This document shows positions 7,862-16,201 of a stretch of DNA of 64,000 nucleotides, one piece after another. Source of the DNA: Candidatus Blautia stercorigallinarum (GTDB lineage Bacteria > Bacillota > Clostridia > Lachnospirales > Lachnospiraceae). Numbering within the stretch: position 1 is the first letter of the stretch; each line of letters begins with the position of its first letter. Both the position numbers and the translations under genes were made by a program. The notes beneath the pieces are model-generated. The model did not search any database. It worked only from the letters and a program-made list of their open reading frames with translations, and was not told where the DNA came from. The stretch spans positions 1 to 64,000 of the forward strand of contig DXIQ01000058.1 in assembly GCA_019112785.1 (NCBI GenBank). Direction: 5' to 3'.

Positions 7862-7878
7862 ATATAGATATAAGCGAT

Positions 7879-7915
7879 GGTGCTTCGGCTTCAGACTGAG
7901 GCACCTGTTTTTTTT
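7879..7915 (+). terminator. Terminator/possible attenuator ahead of brnQ
   Basis: An 8-bp stem (GGTGCTTC / GAGGCACC, one G-U pair) is followed by TG and a run of eight T. It lies downstream of the predicted brnQ promoter and 64 bp before the brnQ start. It may end the DUF2812 transcript, attenuate brnQ, or both. No branched-chain-rich leader peptide was seen. Confidence 0.75.
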
Positions 7916-7978
7916 GCGGCGTACTTTTATGCGGTGAAAGATTATCGTATTAATATGGTGCTTGAAGGGAGAGATAAG

Positions 7979-9319
7979 ATGAAGAAAAGTATGTTTAAGG
8001 ACATTTTGATCACAGGATTTGCCATGTTTGCCATTTTTTTCGGCTCTGGAAACCTGATATTTCCGCCTCAGGTAGGGCTGCTTTCCGGTGAGCATGTATT
8101 CTGGGCAATTGGAGGTCTGGCTATTTCTGCCATCCTCTTCCCTATGCTGGCAGTAGCGGCAGTGGGAAACGTGGGGTATGGAATCCAGGATATGATGAAG
8201 CATGTAACAAGCTGGTGGCATTACCTGTATATGGGTCTGGGACTTCTGGTAGTTATTTTCGGAACCATTCCCAGGTGCGGAGGGGTAGCTTACGAGACCG
8301 GATTTGAAGGGATCTTCGGATCTCTTCCTGTGTATGCCAGAATTATCTTCCTCCTTCTTTTCTTTGGGATATCTTACTATTTTGCCATGAATAAGTCTAA
8401 TGTCATTGACCGGATCGGTAAATATCTGACACCGATCCTTCTCATTACTCTGCTGGTAGTGATCCTTCTGGCCATATTCCGGCCTCTGGGACCGGTCCAG
8501 GGAGGAACCCAGGCAAGCGGGCAGGAAGCCTTTCTCAGTGCTTTCCTCACCGGATATAATACAGGAGATGTAGGAACGGGAATTATCTGTGCTGGAATTT
8601 TTATTGCGGCTTTTCAGCAGAAGGGCTATACCAAAAAAGAAGAGTACCGGAAAATGATGTTTGGGATTATTGTTATTGGATTCCTTCTTTTGTTTATTGT
8701 ATACAGCGGCTTAGCCTATCTGGGAGCCCAGGGAGGAAATGACTATCCTGCAGATGTGGATACCACTTATCTTCTTACTGATCTGGTGAGAAGGCTGGCA
8801 GGTACAGGGGGAAGTGTTGTGCTGTCCCTGGCTGTGATCTTTGCCTGCCTGACTACGGCGGTGGGAATGATCGCTACCACTGGTCAGTGGGTGGAAGACT
8901 GGACAAAAGGAAAAGTTTCTTATAAGCTGGCTTCTCTGGTGATCACCATTGCCATTTTCCTGGTATCTTCTACAGGAGTAAGCAATGTGCTGACTATTTC
9001 CGGTCCGATCTTTACCATTATCTTCCCAATGTCTGTGGTCATGATGATCCTGGGATTGTTTAAAAAGTTTGTGCCTAATGACGGAGCCTGGAAAGGAGCG
9101 GTGATCGTATCCGCAGTCATGTCTTTGTTTGACGCATTAAATGTGGCCCAGTCTTCCGGACTGATCCCGATAGACGTATCCGGCATTATGAATATTATTT
9201 ATATGATCCCCTTTGCTGGACAGGGCTTTGCCTGGGTAGTGCCTACGATCATCGGATTTCTGGTGGGAGCGGTAACTTATAAGGTAACGGGGAAGGAAAG
9301 TGTTCCCTATGCGATATAG
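7979..9319 (+). CDS. brnQ: Branched-chain amino acid transport system II carrier protein
   Basis: This 446-residue inner-membrane protein has about 12 hydrophobic segments. It is a sodium-coupled importer of Leu, Ile and Val of the LIVCS family. Signature parts are ITGFAMFAIFFGSGNLIFPP near the N-terminus, then FGTIPRCGGVAYETGFEG and GTGIICAGIFIAAFQQKGY. MKKSMFKD at 7979 is used because GGGAGAG lies just before it. It is followed after 26 bp by the amidohydrolase and then the TIGR00300-type protein. The grouping suggests amino acid or amino-acid-derivative catabolism. Confidence 0.93.
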   Translation: MKKSMFKDILITGFAMFAIFFGSGNLIFPPQVGLLSGEHVFWAIGGLAISAILFPMLAVAAVGNVGYGIQDMMKHVTSWWHYLYMGLGLLVVIFGTIPRCGGVAYETGFEGIFGSLPVYARIIFLLLFFGISYYFAMNKSNVIDRIGKYLTPILLITLLVVILLAIFRPLGPVQGGTQASGQEAFLSAFLTGYNTGDVGTGIICAGIFIAAFQQKGYTKKEEYRKMMFGIIVIGFLLLFIVYSGLAYLGAQGGNDYPADVDTTYLLTDLVRRLAGTGGSVVLSLAVIFACLTTAVGMIATTGQWVEDWTKGKVSYKLASLVITIAIFLVSSTGVSNVLTISGPIFTIIFPMSVVMMILGLFKKFVPNDGAWKGAVIVSAVMSLFDALNVAQSSGLIPIDVSGIMNIIYMIPFAGQGFAWVVPTIIGFLVGAVTYKVTGKESVPYAI

Positions 9320-9345
9320 GAGATAAATGGAGGTACGGTACATAA

Positions 9346-10953
9346 ATGAACGCTTGTATTTACGAAAACGGAAAAATCTTCACATCAGATAAGGAAAATC
9401 TGTATGCAGAGGCCATGCTGACAGAGGAGGGAGTTATCCGGAAAGTTGGCAGCAGGGAAGAAGTAGAAAAGCTGGCCCCTCAGGGCTGTGAAAGGGTAGA
9501 TCTTCAGGGAAGCCGGGTGATACCGGGGTTTGTAGACGCCCACATGCATCCCCTTATGCTGGCGGATTACAGCCGGCAGATATCGGCTCTGCCCCCAAAG
9601 ATCCATTCCATTGAAGAACTGATCCAGGCAGTACGTGAAAAGAGAGAAGCGCAGGGACCGGGAAAATGGTGTCTCGGCTGGGGATATGACGAAGGAAAGT
9701 TTGCTGAGCGCCGTTCTATCACCCGGTGGGATCTGGATAAGGGCTGCAGTGATTCCCCGGTGTCTATTGTACGGACCTGCGGTCATATCCGCTGCGTCAA
9801 CAGCAAAGCTCTGGAGATGGCAGGAATTGACCGGAATACCCCGGACCCTGAAGGAGGGGAGATCGAACGGGACGAAAATGGTGAACCTACAGGAGTCCTA
9901 AAGGAAAATGCCAGAAATCTGGTCACACCTTTTATGCCTCCGGAAAATCGGGAAGAAGCAGTGGAAAATCTGACAGAGCTGGGAAAACTTCTCACTTCTC
10001 AGGGAATTGTAGCTGTGACGGATATGGGAAATCTGGACGAAGGGGACAATTACCTCTTGTACCAGGAGGCAGTCCGGAAAGGTTTTCTCCAGGAAGTGGG
10101 TGTTTACTATATGTGGGATTTCTTTATGGATAAAGAAGATTTCCAGATTCCTGAGGAACGTTTTAATAAGAAACAGCAGATTTTTGTTTCCGGTCTGAAA
10201 CTGATCGGAGATGGAAGCGTTTCAGGAAAGACCGCCTGGATGGCAGAACCTTATCTGGATTCTGATTCCTGTGGAATTTCCGTATGCAGTGACCGTCAGA
10301 TGGAAACTGCTGTTGATTTCTGTAAGAAAAATCACTGTCAGCTTTCCATGCATGCTATGGGAACGAAAGCCATTGAAAGAGTGGTAGACCGGGCCGTCAG
10401 AGAAGAAAAGTGGAATCAGGGTCCGGAACCTTATGTCCGGGTAGAGCATATCACCCTTCCTTCAGAAGACAGCATTGAAAAGGCAGCCGCACATGGAATC
10501 GGTTTTGTGACACAGCCTATCTTTCTTTATGCAGAGATTGAAAGTTATCTGAAAAACCTGGGAACCGAGAGGATGAAGACTTGTTACCCGATCCGCCATC
10601 TGCTGGATAAAGGAGTAAAGCTCTGCTTATCCACAGACGCTCCGGCTACCTCCTGGGCGGTTCCTTCGGACCCTTTCCCCAATATAAAAGGAGCAGTAAC
10701 CCGGAAGGCCTGGGACGGCACGGATTGCGGAAAAGACCAGGCCATTGGTATAGAGACAGCCCTGATCCTTTATACAAAGGAATCTGCGGAAATGGTGGGA
10801 TTTGACAGGCTTGGCCAGTTAAAAGAAGGATATAAGGCAGATTTTCTTATCCTTGACCGGGATATCCTGGAAATTCCTCCGGAAGAGATCGATCAGGTCA
10901 GCGTGGCGGAAACGTATATTAATGGCCGCTGTGTATATAGAAAAAACAAATAA
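9346..10953 (+). CDS. Amidohydrolase, YtcJ-like
   Basis: This 535-residue metal-dependent amidohydrolase has a TIM-barrel fold. The N-terminal β-sandwich is followed by the metal site VIPGFVDAHMHPLM (H-x-H). Further on are GTKAIERVVD with a preceding MHAMGT His, VEHITLP with its His, and the late Asp in KLCLSTDAPAT. The C-terminus, KADFLILDRDI, is the second sandwich half. GGAGGT at 9329-9334 sets the start. YtcJ-type enzymes cleave N-substituted amides; the natural substrate is usually unknown. The position between an amino acid carrier and an ornithine cyclodeaminase-type protein suggests an amino-acid amide. Confidence 0.92.
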   Translation: MNACIYENGKIFTSDKENLYAEAMLTEEGVIRKVGSREEVEKLAPQGCERVDLQGSRVIPGFVDAHMHPLMLADYSRQISALPPKIHSIEELIQAVREKREAQGPGKWCLGWGYDEGKFAERRSITRWDLDKGCSDSPVSIVRTCGHIRCVNSKALEMAGIDRNTPDPEGGEIERDENGEPTGVLKENARNLVTPFMPPENREEAVENLTELGKLLTSQGIVAVTDMGNLDEGDNYLLYQEAVRKGFLQEVGVYYMWDFFMDKEDFQIPEERFNKKQQIFVSGLKLIGDGSVSGKTAWMAEPYLDSDSCGISVCSDRQMETAVDFCKKNHCQLSMHAMGTKAIERVVDRAVREEKWNQGPEPYVRVEHITLPSEDSIEKAAAHGIGFVTQPIFLYAEIESYLKNLGTERMKTCYPIRHLLDKGVKLCLSTDAPATSWAVPSDPFPNIKGAVTRKAWDGTDCGKDQAIGIETALILYTKESAEMVGFDRLGQLKEGYKADFLILDRDILEIPPEEIDQVSVAETYINGRCVYRKNK

Positions 10954-10973
10954 AATATGAGGGAGAGAAGAGA

Positions 10974-12068
10974 ATGTTTACATTACCAAAATATTATGAA
11001 CCAGATTTTTCGTCAGAGCCGCTGAAAAACGCGCCGGATGCCAAATGGGAGGAAGCGGCAGCAGACGGAGTCGCTCCGGAGAATTACCACAGTACATCTA
11101 TGTATCCGGAGTATTTTAAGATCAACGGGAAATGGATGCTGCCGGAAAAATCCCGCATGGATTCCAGTGTAGTATATGACAAGGACGGAACTTTAAAAGT
11201 GGTGGAAAACAGGAATCTGAAAAAAGGAGACCGGGTGATCCTGGGAAGAACGGAAAAGGGAGAAGAGGGGATCTATCTTCACACCACAGGATTTGAAAAT
11301 CCGGAAGAAACCCAGAAGGATCAGTTTGTGTTCCGTCAGGGAAGAAGCCGGGAGACTTCTTATGCCAGAGACTATGACAGACTTTTTGAACTGCTGAATT
11401 ATGAGCGGGAACATGGGAATATCCTCTGGGTCATGGGACCGGCTTTTGCTTTTGATGCTGATGCCAGAAGAGCTATGGAAGCTATGGTGGAAAACGGCTA
11501 TGTGGACGGTCTTATGGCAGGAAATGCCCTGGCTACCCATGATCTGGAAGGGGCCATGTTCCATACAGCTCTGGGGCAGGATATTTATACTCAGAAGTCC
11601 CATCCAAACGGTCATTACAATCATCTGGATGTGATCAACCGGGTGAGAAAAAGCGGATCTATCCCTCAGTTTATAGAAGATTATAAGATTGACAACGGCA
11701 TTATGTACAGCTGTGTGAAAAACAAGATCCCATTTGTTCTTACAGGCTCTATCCGGGATGACGGACCACTGCCGGAGGTGATCGGAAATGCCTATGAGGG
11801 ACAGACGGCTATGCGTCAGATGGTGGAAAAAGCCACTACTGTGATCTGTCTGGCTACTATGCTCCACACTATCGCCACAGGGAATATGACACCTTCCTAT
11901 ACTGTAACCGCTGAGAAGGAGATCCGTCCGGTTTTCCTCTATACAGTAGACGCTGATGAATTTGTGGTGAACAAGCTTCTGGACAGAGGCAGTCTTTCTG
12001 CGACCACTATTGTGACCAATGTGCAGGATTTCATTATGCTTACAGTAAAGGGGCTGGGAATCCTTTAA
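10974..12068 (+). CDS. TIGR00300/LOR-SDH-like protein (ornithine cyclodeaminase type)
   Basis: This protein has 364 residues. The C-terminal ~240 residues contain the conserved blocks of the TIGR00300 family: ILWVMGPAFAFDADARRAME, VDGLMAGNALATHDLEGAMF, GHYNHLDVINRVR, SIRDDGPLPEV, CLATMLHTIATGNM, and KLLDRGSLSAT. The same domain forms the C-terminal half of ArgZ/AgrE-type enzymes and of archaeal ornithine cyclodeaminases, which convert ornithine to proline and ammonia using NAD. The first ~110 residues are a shorter family-specific region. AGGGAGAG near 10960 precedes the ATG, 20 bp after the amidohydrolase. The ornithine reaction is inference from family. Confidence 0.78.
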   Translation: MFTLPKYYEPDFSSEPLKNAPDAKWEEAAADGVAPENYHSTSMYPEYFKINGKWMLPEKSRMDSSVVYDKDGTLKVVENRNLKKGDRVILGRTEKGEEGIYLHTTGFENPEETQKDQFVFRQGRSRETSYARDYDRLFELLNYEREHGNILWVMGPAFAFDADARRAMEAMVENGYVDGLMAGNALATHDLEGAMFHTALGQDIYTQKSHPNGHYNHLDVINRVRKSGSIPQFIEDYKIDNGIMYSCVKNKIPFVLTGSIRDDGPLPEVIGNAYEGQTAMRQMVEKATTVICLATMLHTIATGNMTPSYTVTAEKEIRPVFLYTVDADEFVVNKLLDRGSLSATTIVTNVQDFIMLTVKGLGIL

Positions 12069-12150
12069 AACATATCTTGACTTTGGAGCGGCTCTGTGTT
12101 AAATTCCTAGTTGTTTGATGAAGAGTTATGAAGAATGTTTGCCGCCGGGT

Positions 12151-12204
12151 AACGCCTGATCCATTCCGATAGGCCTTAGAAGGAATGGAGCCAGGCGTTT
12201 TTTT
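12151..12204 (+). terminator. Intrinsic terminator after the brnQ unit
   Basis: AACGCCTG and CCATTCC pair with GGAATGG and CAGGCGTT, followed by seven T. It ends the brnQ/amidohydrolase/TIGR00300 unit. Confidence 0.92.
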
Positions 12205-12274
12205 GTGGGATAAGACCGGCGGGACAAGTAAAACTTCGGAGAAAAAGACAGAGATTACAGGAGGATTTCAGAAA

Positions 12275-12772
12275 ATGTTCGGAGAAATGAGAAGAAAAAA
12301 ACAGGCTCTTCCTTTGGAGGCCTGTGAGAAGATCCTGGAAAGGGGAACCTCAGGTGTATTGGCTTTGGAGGGAGAGGAAGGTTATCCTTATGCCGTTCCC
12401 CTCAGTTATTATTACGAGAAGGGAAAGATTTTCTTTCACTGCGGGAAAAGGGGATATAAGATAGAAGCCTTAAAACGGAATGAAAAAGTTTCTTTCTGTG
12501 TTATTGACCAGGATCAGATCATACCGGAAGAATATACCACCTATTTCCGCAGCGTGATCGTTTTTGGAAAGATCCGTATTCTGGAAGGAGAAGCGGAAAA
12601 AAGAAGGGCCATTGAAAAGCTTGCCCTGAAATATGCCCCGGAAGAACCGGAGGAGAAAACAAACAGAGCCATTGACCGGGAGTTTTCTCCTCTGTGTATG
12701 CTGGAACTTTCTATAGAACATATCAGCGGTAAAGAAGCTATTGAGCTGGTAAGAGAAAATAGAGAAAGATAG
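12275..12772 (+). CDS. NimA-like pyridoxamine 5'-phosphate oxidase-family flavoprotein
   Basis: This 165-residue split-barrel flavin-binding protein has the start MFGEMRRKKQALPLEACEKI. ERGTSGVLALEGEEGYPYAVPLSY and KIFFHCGKRGYKIEALKRN form the typical NimA-like strands. ATG 12275 follows AGGAGG (12259-12264); an upstream in-frame ATG sits inside the terminator and is rejected. Proteins of this type bind FMN/heme and some reduce nitroimidazoles; others have unknown roles. It converges on a TetR gene 19 bp away. Confidence 0.88.
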   Translation: MFGEMRRKKQALPLEACEKILERGTSGVLALEGEEGYPYAVPLSYYYEKGKIFFHCGKRGYKIEALKRNEKVSFCVIDQDQIIPEEYTTYFRSVIVFGKIRILEGEAEKRRAIEKLALKYAPEEPEEKTNRAIDREFSPLCMLELSIEHISGKEAIELVRENRER

Positions 12773-12791
12773 AAAGGATGATCCTTTCCGG

Positions 12792-13421
12792 TTACAGTTT
12801 TTCCGGCGTATTTTGCGGGGATGGATTCTTTTTAGAGACAGTCTGGCGTCCGTCACAGATCAGGAAGCTTTCCAGACCTGCCTTGATAAAATGGTCTATG
12901 GCCTGCTGGATTTCCTGCCAGTTTGTACATTTGTTTTTCAGCATTCGTTTATTAATAGCCAGACAGCCGTTCATCTGAAAATAAAGGACAGCCTCCGCCT
13001 GCTCAAAGGTAAGGAGGCTGTTCTGCATAAGATGGGTGACAAATTCTTCTTTGGACAGTTCGCAGAGCTTCTCCAGGAGCCGGGAAGAAGCCACATCATC
13101 AAAAAACAGGACCTGAAGCCGCGTATCTTCCTGAACTTTCCGGCAGAAAGGATAGGTACAGCCCAGTTTTTCCGGGCAGAGCACATGATCAAGTATGCTG
13201 GAAGTGTCTGTGATCACATCATTCAGCAGATCATCCAGCACGTCATCTATATCATAATAATGAAGATAAAAGGTTCCCCGGTTGATCTCTGATATGCGGC
13301 ATATTTCGGTTACTGTGATCTTGGAGAAAGGTTTTTCCTCCAGAAGAGTCAGAAAAGAGTCTTTAATGGTCTGCCGGGTATATCTGGTGCGGCGGTCTGT
13401 AACTTTCATTTTATTTTTCAC
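12792..13421 (-). CDS. TetR/AcrR-family transcriptional regulator
   Basis: This protein has 209 residues. Residues 10-60 are the TetR helix-turn-helix: RYTRQTIKDSFLTLLEEKPF, then ITVTEICRISEINRGTFYLHY. The remaining all-helical domain, including a SILDHVLCPEKLGCTYPFC Cys-containing stretch, would bind a ligand. GTG 13421 is likely the start because a CAGGGGGAT site lies 7 bases upstream; an ATG at 13409 is the alternative. It is divergent from the CooC gene at 13600, with a 178-bp AT-rich gap. The target could be either neighbour. Confidence 0.88.
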   Translation of the reverse strand: MKNKMKVTDRRTRYTRQTIKDSFLTLLEEKPFSKITVTEICRISEINRGTFYLHYYDIDDVLDDLLNDVITDTSSILDHVLCPEKLGCTYPFCRKVQEDTRLQVLFFDDVASSRLLEKLCELSKEEFVTHLMQNSLLTFEQAEAVLYFQMNGCLAINKRMLKNKCTNWQEIQQAIDHFIKAGLESFLICDGRQTVSKKNPSPQNTPEKL

Positions 13422-13599
13422 ATAAAATCCCCCTGTTCATAGACAATTTTTAAAATCTGTTGAGAAACATGGCAAATCTGTAAATCTGATCATTGTATTC
13501 TTTTGAATTTTATTATAATATCCATACTGTAAGAAAATCAACAACATGTTCAGTAAAATATATCCCTTATAAGGAAAATAGAGACAGGAGGAATGAATT

Positions 13600-14370
13600 A
13601 TGGGACATATTATTGCAGTATCCGGAAAAGGCGGCGTGGGTAAGACTACACTGTGCGGGCTTTTAATCCAGTATCTCTGTGAGACAGGTAAAAAGCCGGT
13701 GCTGGCTGTGGACGCAGACGCCAATTCTAATTTAAATGAAGTTCTGGGCGTAGAGACAGGAGTTACTCTGGGAGAACTGAGAGAAGAGATTGAACGGGCA
13801 GGTACGGATCCGAAATATAAGATTCCGGCTGGGATGACAAAAGCAGAATATCTGGAAGCCCGTATGATGGATGCTGTCACAGAGGAAGATGACTACGACC
13901 TGATGGTCATGGGACGTTCCCAGGGACAGGGGTGTTATTGCTTTGTAAACGGTCTGGTACAGACCCAGGTACAGAAACTCCAGAGTCATTATCCTTACAT
14001 TGTGGTGGATAATGAAGCGGGAATGGAGCATATCAGCAGAGGAATCCTGCCGGCAATGGAGATCGCCATCCTGGTCAGCGACTGCTCCAGGAGAGGCGTC
14101 CAGGCAGCAGGGAGGATTGCCAGACTTATGAAAGACCTGAATTTTCATCCGAAGAAAACAGGACTGATCGTCAATCGGGCGCCTCAGGGCAAACTGGACC
14201 AGGGAACTCTGGAAGAAATTAAAAACCAGGGCCTGGAGCTTCTGGGTGTAGTGCCTCACGACGATATGGTATATCAGTATGACTGTGACGGAAAGCCAAC
14301 CGTGCAGCTGCCAAAAGATTCACCCGTGCGGACAGCGCTGAAAGAGATCATTGAGAAGCTGGGATTATAA
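13600..14370 (+). CDS. CooC-type MinD/ParA ATPase (CO dehydrogenase maturation)
   Basis: This 256-residue protein has a deviant Walker A, SGKGGVGKTT (residues 8-17). LAVDADANSNLNEVLG follows. MVMGRSQGQGCYCFVN carries the C-x-C pair seen in CooC/AcsF proteins, and YIVVDNEAGMEHISRG is the Walker B/switch region. CooC proteins use ATP to aid nickel insertion into CO dehydrogenase or acetyl-CoA synthase. CAGGAGG precedes the ATG. No cooS or acs genes are in the window, so it acts at a distance or on another nickel enzyme. Its presence is the main hint of acetogenic metabolism. Confidence 0.85.
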   Translation: MGHIIAVSGKGGVGKTTLCGLLIQYLCETGKKPVLAVDADANSNLNEVLGVETGVTLGELREEIERAGTDPKYKIPAGMTKAEYLEARMMDAVTEEDDYDLMVMGRSQGQGCYCFVNGLVQTQVQKLQSHYPYIVVDNEAGMEHISRGILPAMEIAILVSDCSRRGVQAAGRIARLMKDLNFHPKKTGLIVNRAPQGKLDQGTLEEIKNQGLELLGVVPHDDMVYQYDCDGKPTVQLPKDSPVRTALKEIIEKLGL

Positions 14371-14383
14371 GATATAAAGTAAG

Positions 14384-14438
14384 GCGGACATGGGAGCATG
14401 CTCACCGCTTGTCTTATTGTCTGCAGAAATTAAAATAA
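14384..14438. repeat. Possible degenerate copy of the dispersed intergenic repeat
   Basis: GCATGCTCACCGCTTG followed by a TTGTCTGCAGAAATTAAAA end resembles the right end of the repeats at 1526 and 62502 (GCATGTCCGCTTGG, then GCGGAAATAAAAA). The similarity is partial and needs gaps. Confidence 0.35.
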
Positions 14439-14453
14439 AATATAGGAAATCTA

Positions 14454-14509
14454 TTGCAATTATCGAGTGTCGATATTATACTGAAAGTAGGAAATATCGA
14501 CACTCGATA
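14454..14509 (+). promoter_or_regulatory. Promoter with perfect 17-bp dyad operator, DUF2812/PadR locus 2
   Basis: TTGCAA (14454-14459), 17 bp, TATACT (14477-14482) is the promoter. TATCGAGTGTCGATATT (14461-14477) and its exact reverse complement (14493-14509) flank a 15-bp centre. The left arm lies inside the promoter spacer. A bound PadR dimer or dimers would block RNA polymerase. Confidence 0.85.
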
Positions 14510-14553
14510 GTTTGTTTTAAGGGAAAGTTTTTTCGGAGAACGGGGGTGTTCTT

Positions 14554-15741
14554 ATGAGAAGAAAAGTAATATTTGGAAATTTCCGTTATAGGGAATGTGA
14601 TAATCTTGCCTTATATCTGGAGAAGATGGCCCGGCAGGGCTGGATCTTCAAAGACTGGCGTTTGGGAATGGTATTTGAAAAAGAAGAACCTCAGAATCTG
14701 GAATATGCAGTGGAGGTGTTCTCAGAAGGAAACGAAAATGACACAAAACCGGAACCTGAAACAGAGGAGTTTGTCGTATACTGCCGGGAGGCCGGCTGGG
14801 AGCTGGTAAGCAGCAGAAAGAAACTTTGCATTTTTCGGAAAATTTATCAGGATGCGGCCCCTATTATGGAACCGGAGGAACGGTATAGAAATATCAAAAA
14901 GGCAGAGAGAGAATCCGGAGGAAGGTGGGCGATTTTTATCTGTATTCTGGGACTGAGCATGCTAAATGGCCTGCGGACAAACAATCCCGGGGAATGGATC
15001 TTTGACAATCTGGAACTGGCTCTTTGGATCACTTTGTTTTGTCTGTTTATCCATAAACTGATCTGGTTCCTGGATTTCCGGTATTGGACGGGCAGAGCAC
15101 GTCGGGCTTTGGATATGGGAGCAGAGCCTTTTTACGGAAAAGAAGGAGAGTGGATCTATTTTTGGATACAGATCAGGTGGCTTTTCCCTTATCTTATAGC
15201 TCTGGTATATCTGACGCTTACATTTTTTGCCGGAGACGAGATAAGCGGCGGGTTACTGCTTACAATTTTTATTGTGGTGGTACTATATAAAGGCTGGATG
15301 GGGCTGCTGAAGCCACAAAGATATCGCCATGAAATGGCTTTTATGATGATCATCCTGATTCTTCCTGTGATGGTTTATGGACTATGGCTGGGACTGGTGC
15401 CGGCGGCGCCTAAGGAAGAAGAAAAGATTGAAACAGCCTATGGAGGAGGAACTGTCTCAATAGAGGAAGATAAAAGGGGAATCATGGGAAGAGCGGTTAC
15501 TTATGAGATTACTCCTGCAGATCCTTCACTGCTGCCGGAGGAAAGCGTTACCTGCGAATTATACGAAACGTCTCATACATGGTTGCTGAACAGGATGGAA
15601 GAACTGTGGGAAAAAGAAGAAACAGGGAAAGAAATACTGATACGACAGCAAAATACGTTGATACGCATATTCGGGGCAGATCAACTGGATGAAGACCAGA
15701 TCCTTTTTATCCGGCAGGTCCTGAAGCTTCAGAAGATCTAA
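14554..15741 (+). CDS. DUF2812 membrane protein (locus 2)
   Basis: This protein has 395 residues. DUF2812 covers about residues 1-105, with LALYLEKMARQGWIFKDWRLG and VYCREAGWELVSSRKKLCIF. There are hydrophobic segments near 125-285 (WAIFICILGLSMLNGL, ALWITLFCLFIHKLIWFL, LFPYLIALVYLTLTFFAG, LLLTIFIVVVLYKGW, MIILILPVMVYGLWLGL). A ~110-residue soluble tail follows. It is paralogous to 6457-7827, but here the membrane gene precedes padR. The dyad at 14461-14509 controls its promoter. Function unknown; the PadR linkage suggests an envelope-stress or drug-responsive role. Confidence 0.85.
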   Translation: MRRKVIFGNFRYRECDNLALYLEKMARQGWIFKDWRLGMVFEKEEPQNLEYAVEVFSEGNENDTKPEPETEEFVVYCREAGWELVSSRKKLCIFRKIYQDAAPIMEPEERYRNIKKAERESGGRWAIFICILGLSMLNGLRTNNPGEWIFDNLELALWITLFCLFIHKLIWFLDFRYWTGRARRALDMGAEPFYGKEGEWIYFWIQIRWLFPYLIALVYLTLTFFAGDEISGGLLLTIFIVVVLYKGWMGLLKPQRYRHEMAFMMIILILPVMVYGLWLGLVPAAPKEEEKIETAYGGGTVSIEEDKRGIMGRAVTYEITPADPSLLPEESVTCELYETSHTWLLNRMEELWEKEETGKEILIRQQNTLIRIFGADQLDEDQILFIRQVLKLQKI

Positions 15742-15800
15742 TAATGGGGAACATTAACACCCTGTGAAAGAACGTCTGCCTGAAAAGGAGGCTTTAAAGA

Positions 15801-16130
15801 ATGGCAAGAGAACAGTTTCAGACATTGACAGAACCTATGTATTATATCCTGCTGGCCCTTACCGAGGAATGCTGCGGGGTGGATATTATGGAAAAGGTCC
15901 GGAAGATTTCCGGCGGCAGAGTAAAGGTAGGGCCGGGGACTTTGTATGCTATGCTGTCAAAATTTGAAAAAAACCAGATCATACGGCTCACCGGTGAAGA
16001 AAACCGGCGGAAATCCTATATTATTACAGATGTGGGAAAAGAAATGCTTTTAGAAGAATATGAAAGACTGCGGATCATGGCAGAGGACGGCAGAGTATAT
16101 ATAGAAAATATGAAAAACCGGCAAAAATGA
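15801..16130 (+). CDS. PadR-family transcriptional regulator (locus 2)
   Basis: This protein has 109 residues: MAREQFQTLTEPMYYILLAL, then EECCGVDIMEKVRKI, GPGTLYAMLSKFEK and RRKSYIITDVGKEMLLEEY. It is a close paralogue of the PadR protein at 6141-6476. A strong AAAGGAGG site lies at 15785-15792. It ends the unit started at 14482 and is the probable binder of the perfect dyad upstream. The histidine phosphatase gene follows after 71 bp and may be read through. Confidence 0.92.
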   Translation: MAREQFQTLTEPMYYILLALTEECCGVDIMEKVRKISGGRVKVGPGTLYAMLSKFEKNQIIRLTGEENRRKSYIITDVGKEMLLEEYERLRIMAEDGRVYIENMKNRQK

Positions 16131-16201
16131 AAATAAGATTGTGGCAATGGGAAGGATATGATAGAATGTCCAAAAATGCAGAAAGAGAGAGGAATTAAAG
16201 A

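Noticed and set aside
7879-7978. T-box or other known riboswitch ahead of brnQ
   Set aside because: The leader is too short and lacks the T-box sequence; only a simple terminator hairpin is visible.
12772-12788. Terminator between NimA-like and TetR genes (GAAAGGAT/ATCCTTTC)
   Set aside because: The arms are separated by a single base, so a full hairpin cannot form, and there is no T run.
13600-14370. Nitrogenase iron protein or plasmid ParA
   Set aside because: The CooC-type C-x-C stretch (GQGCYCFVN) and lack of a ParB partner or nif genes favour CooC.
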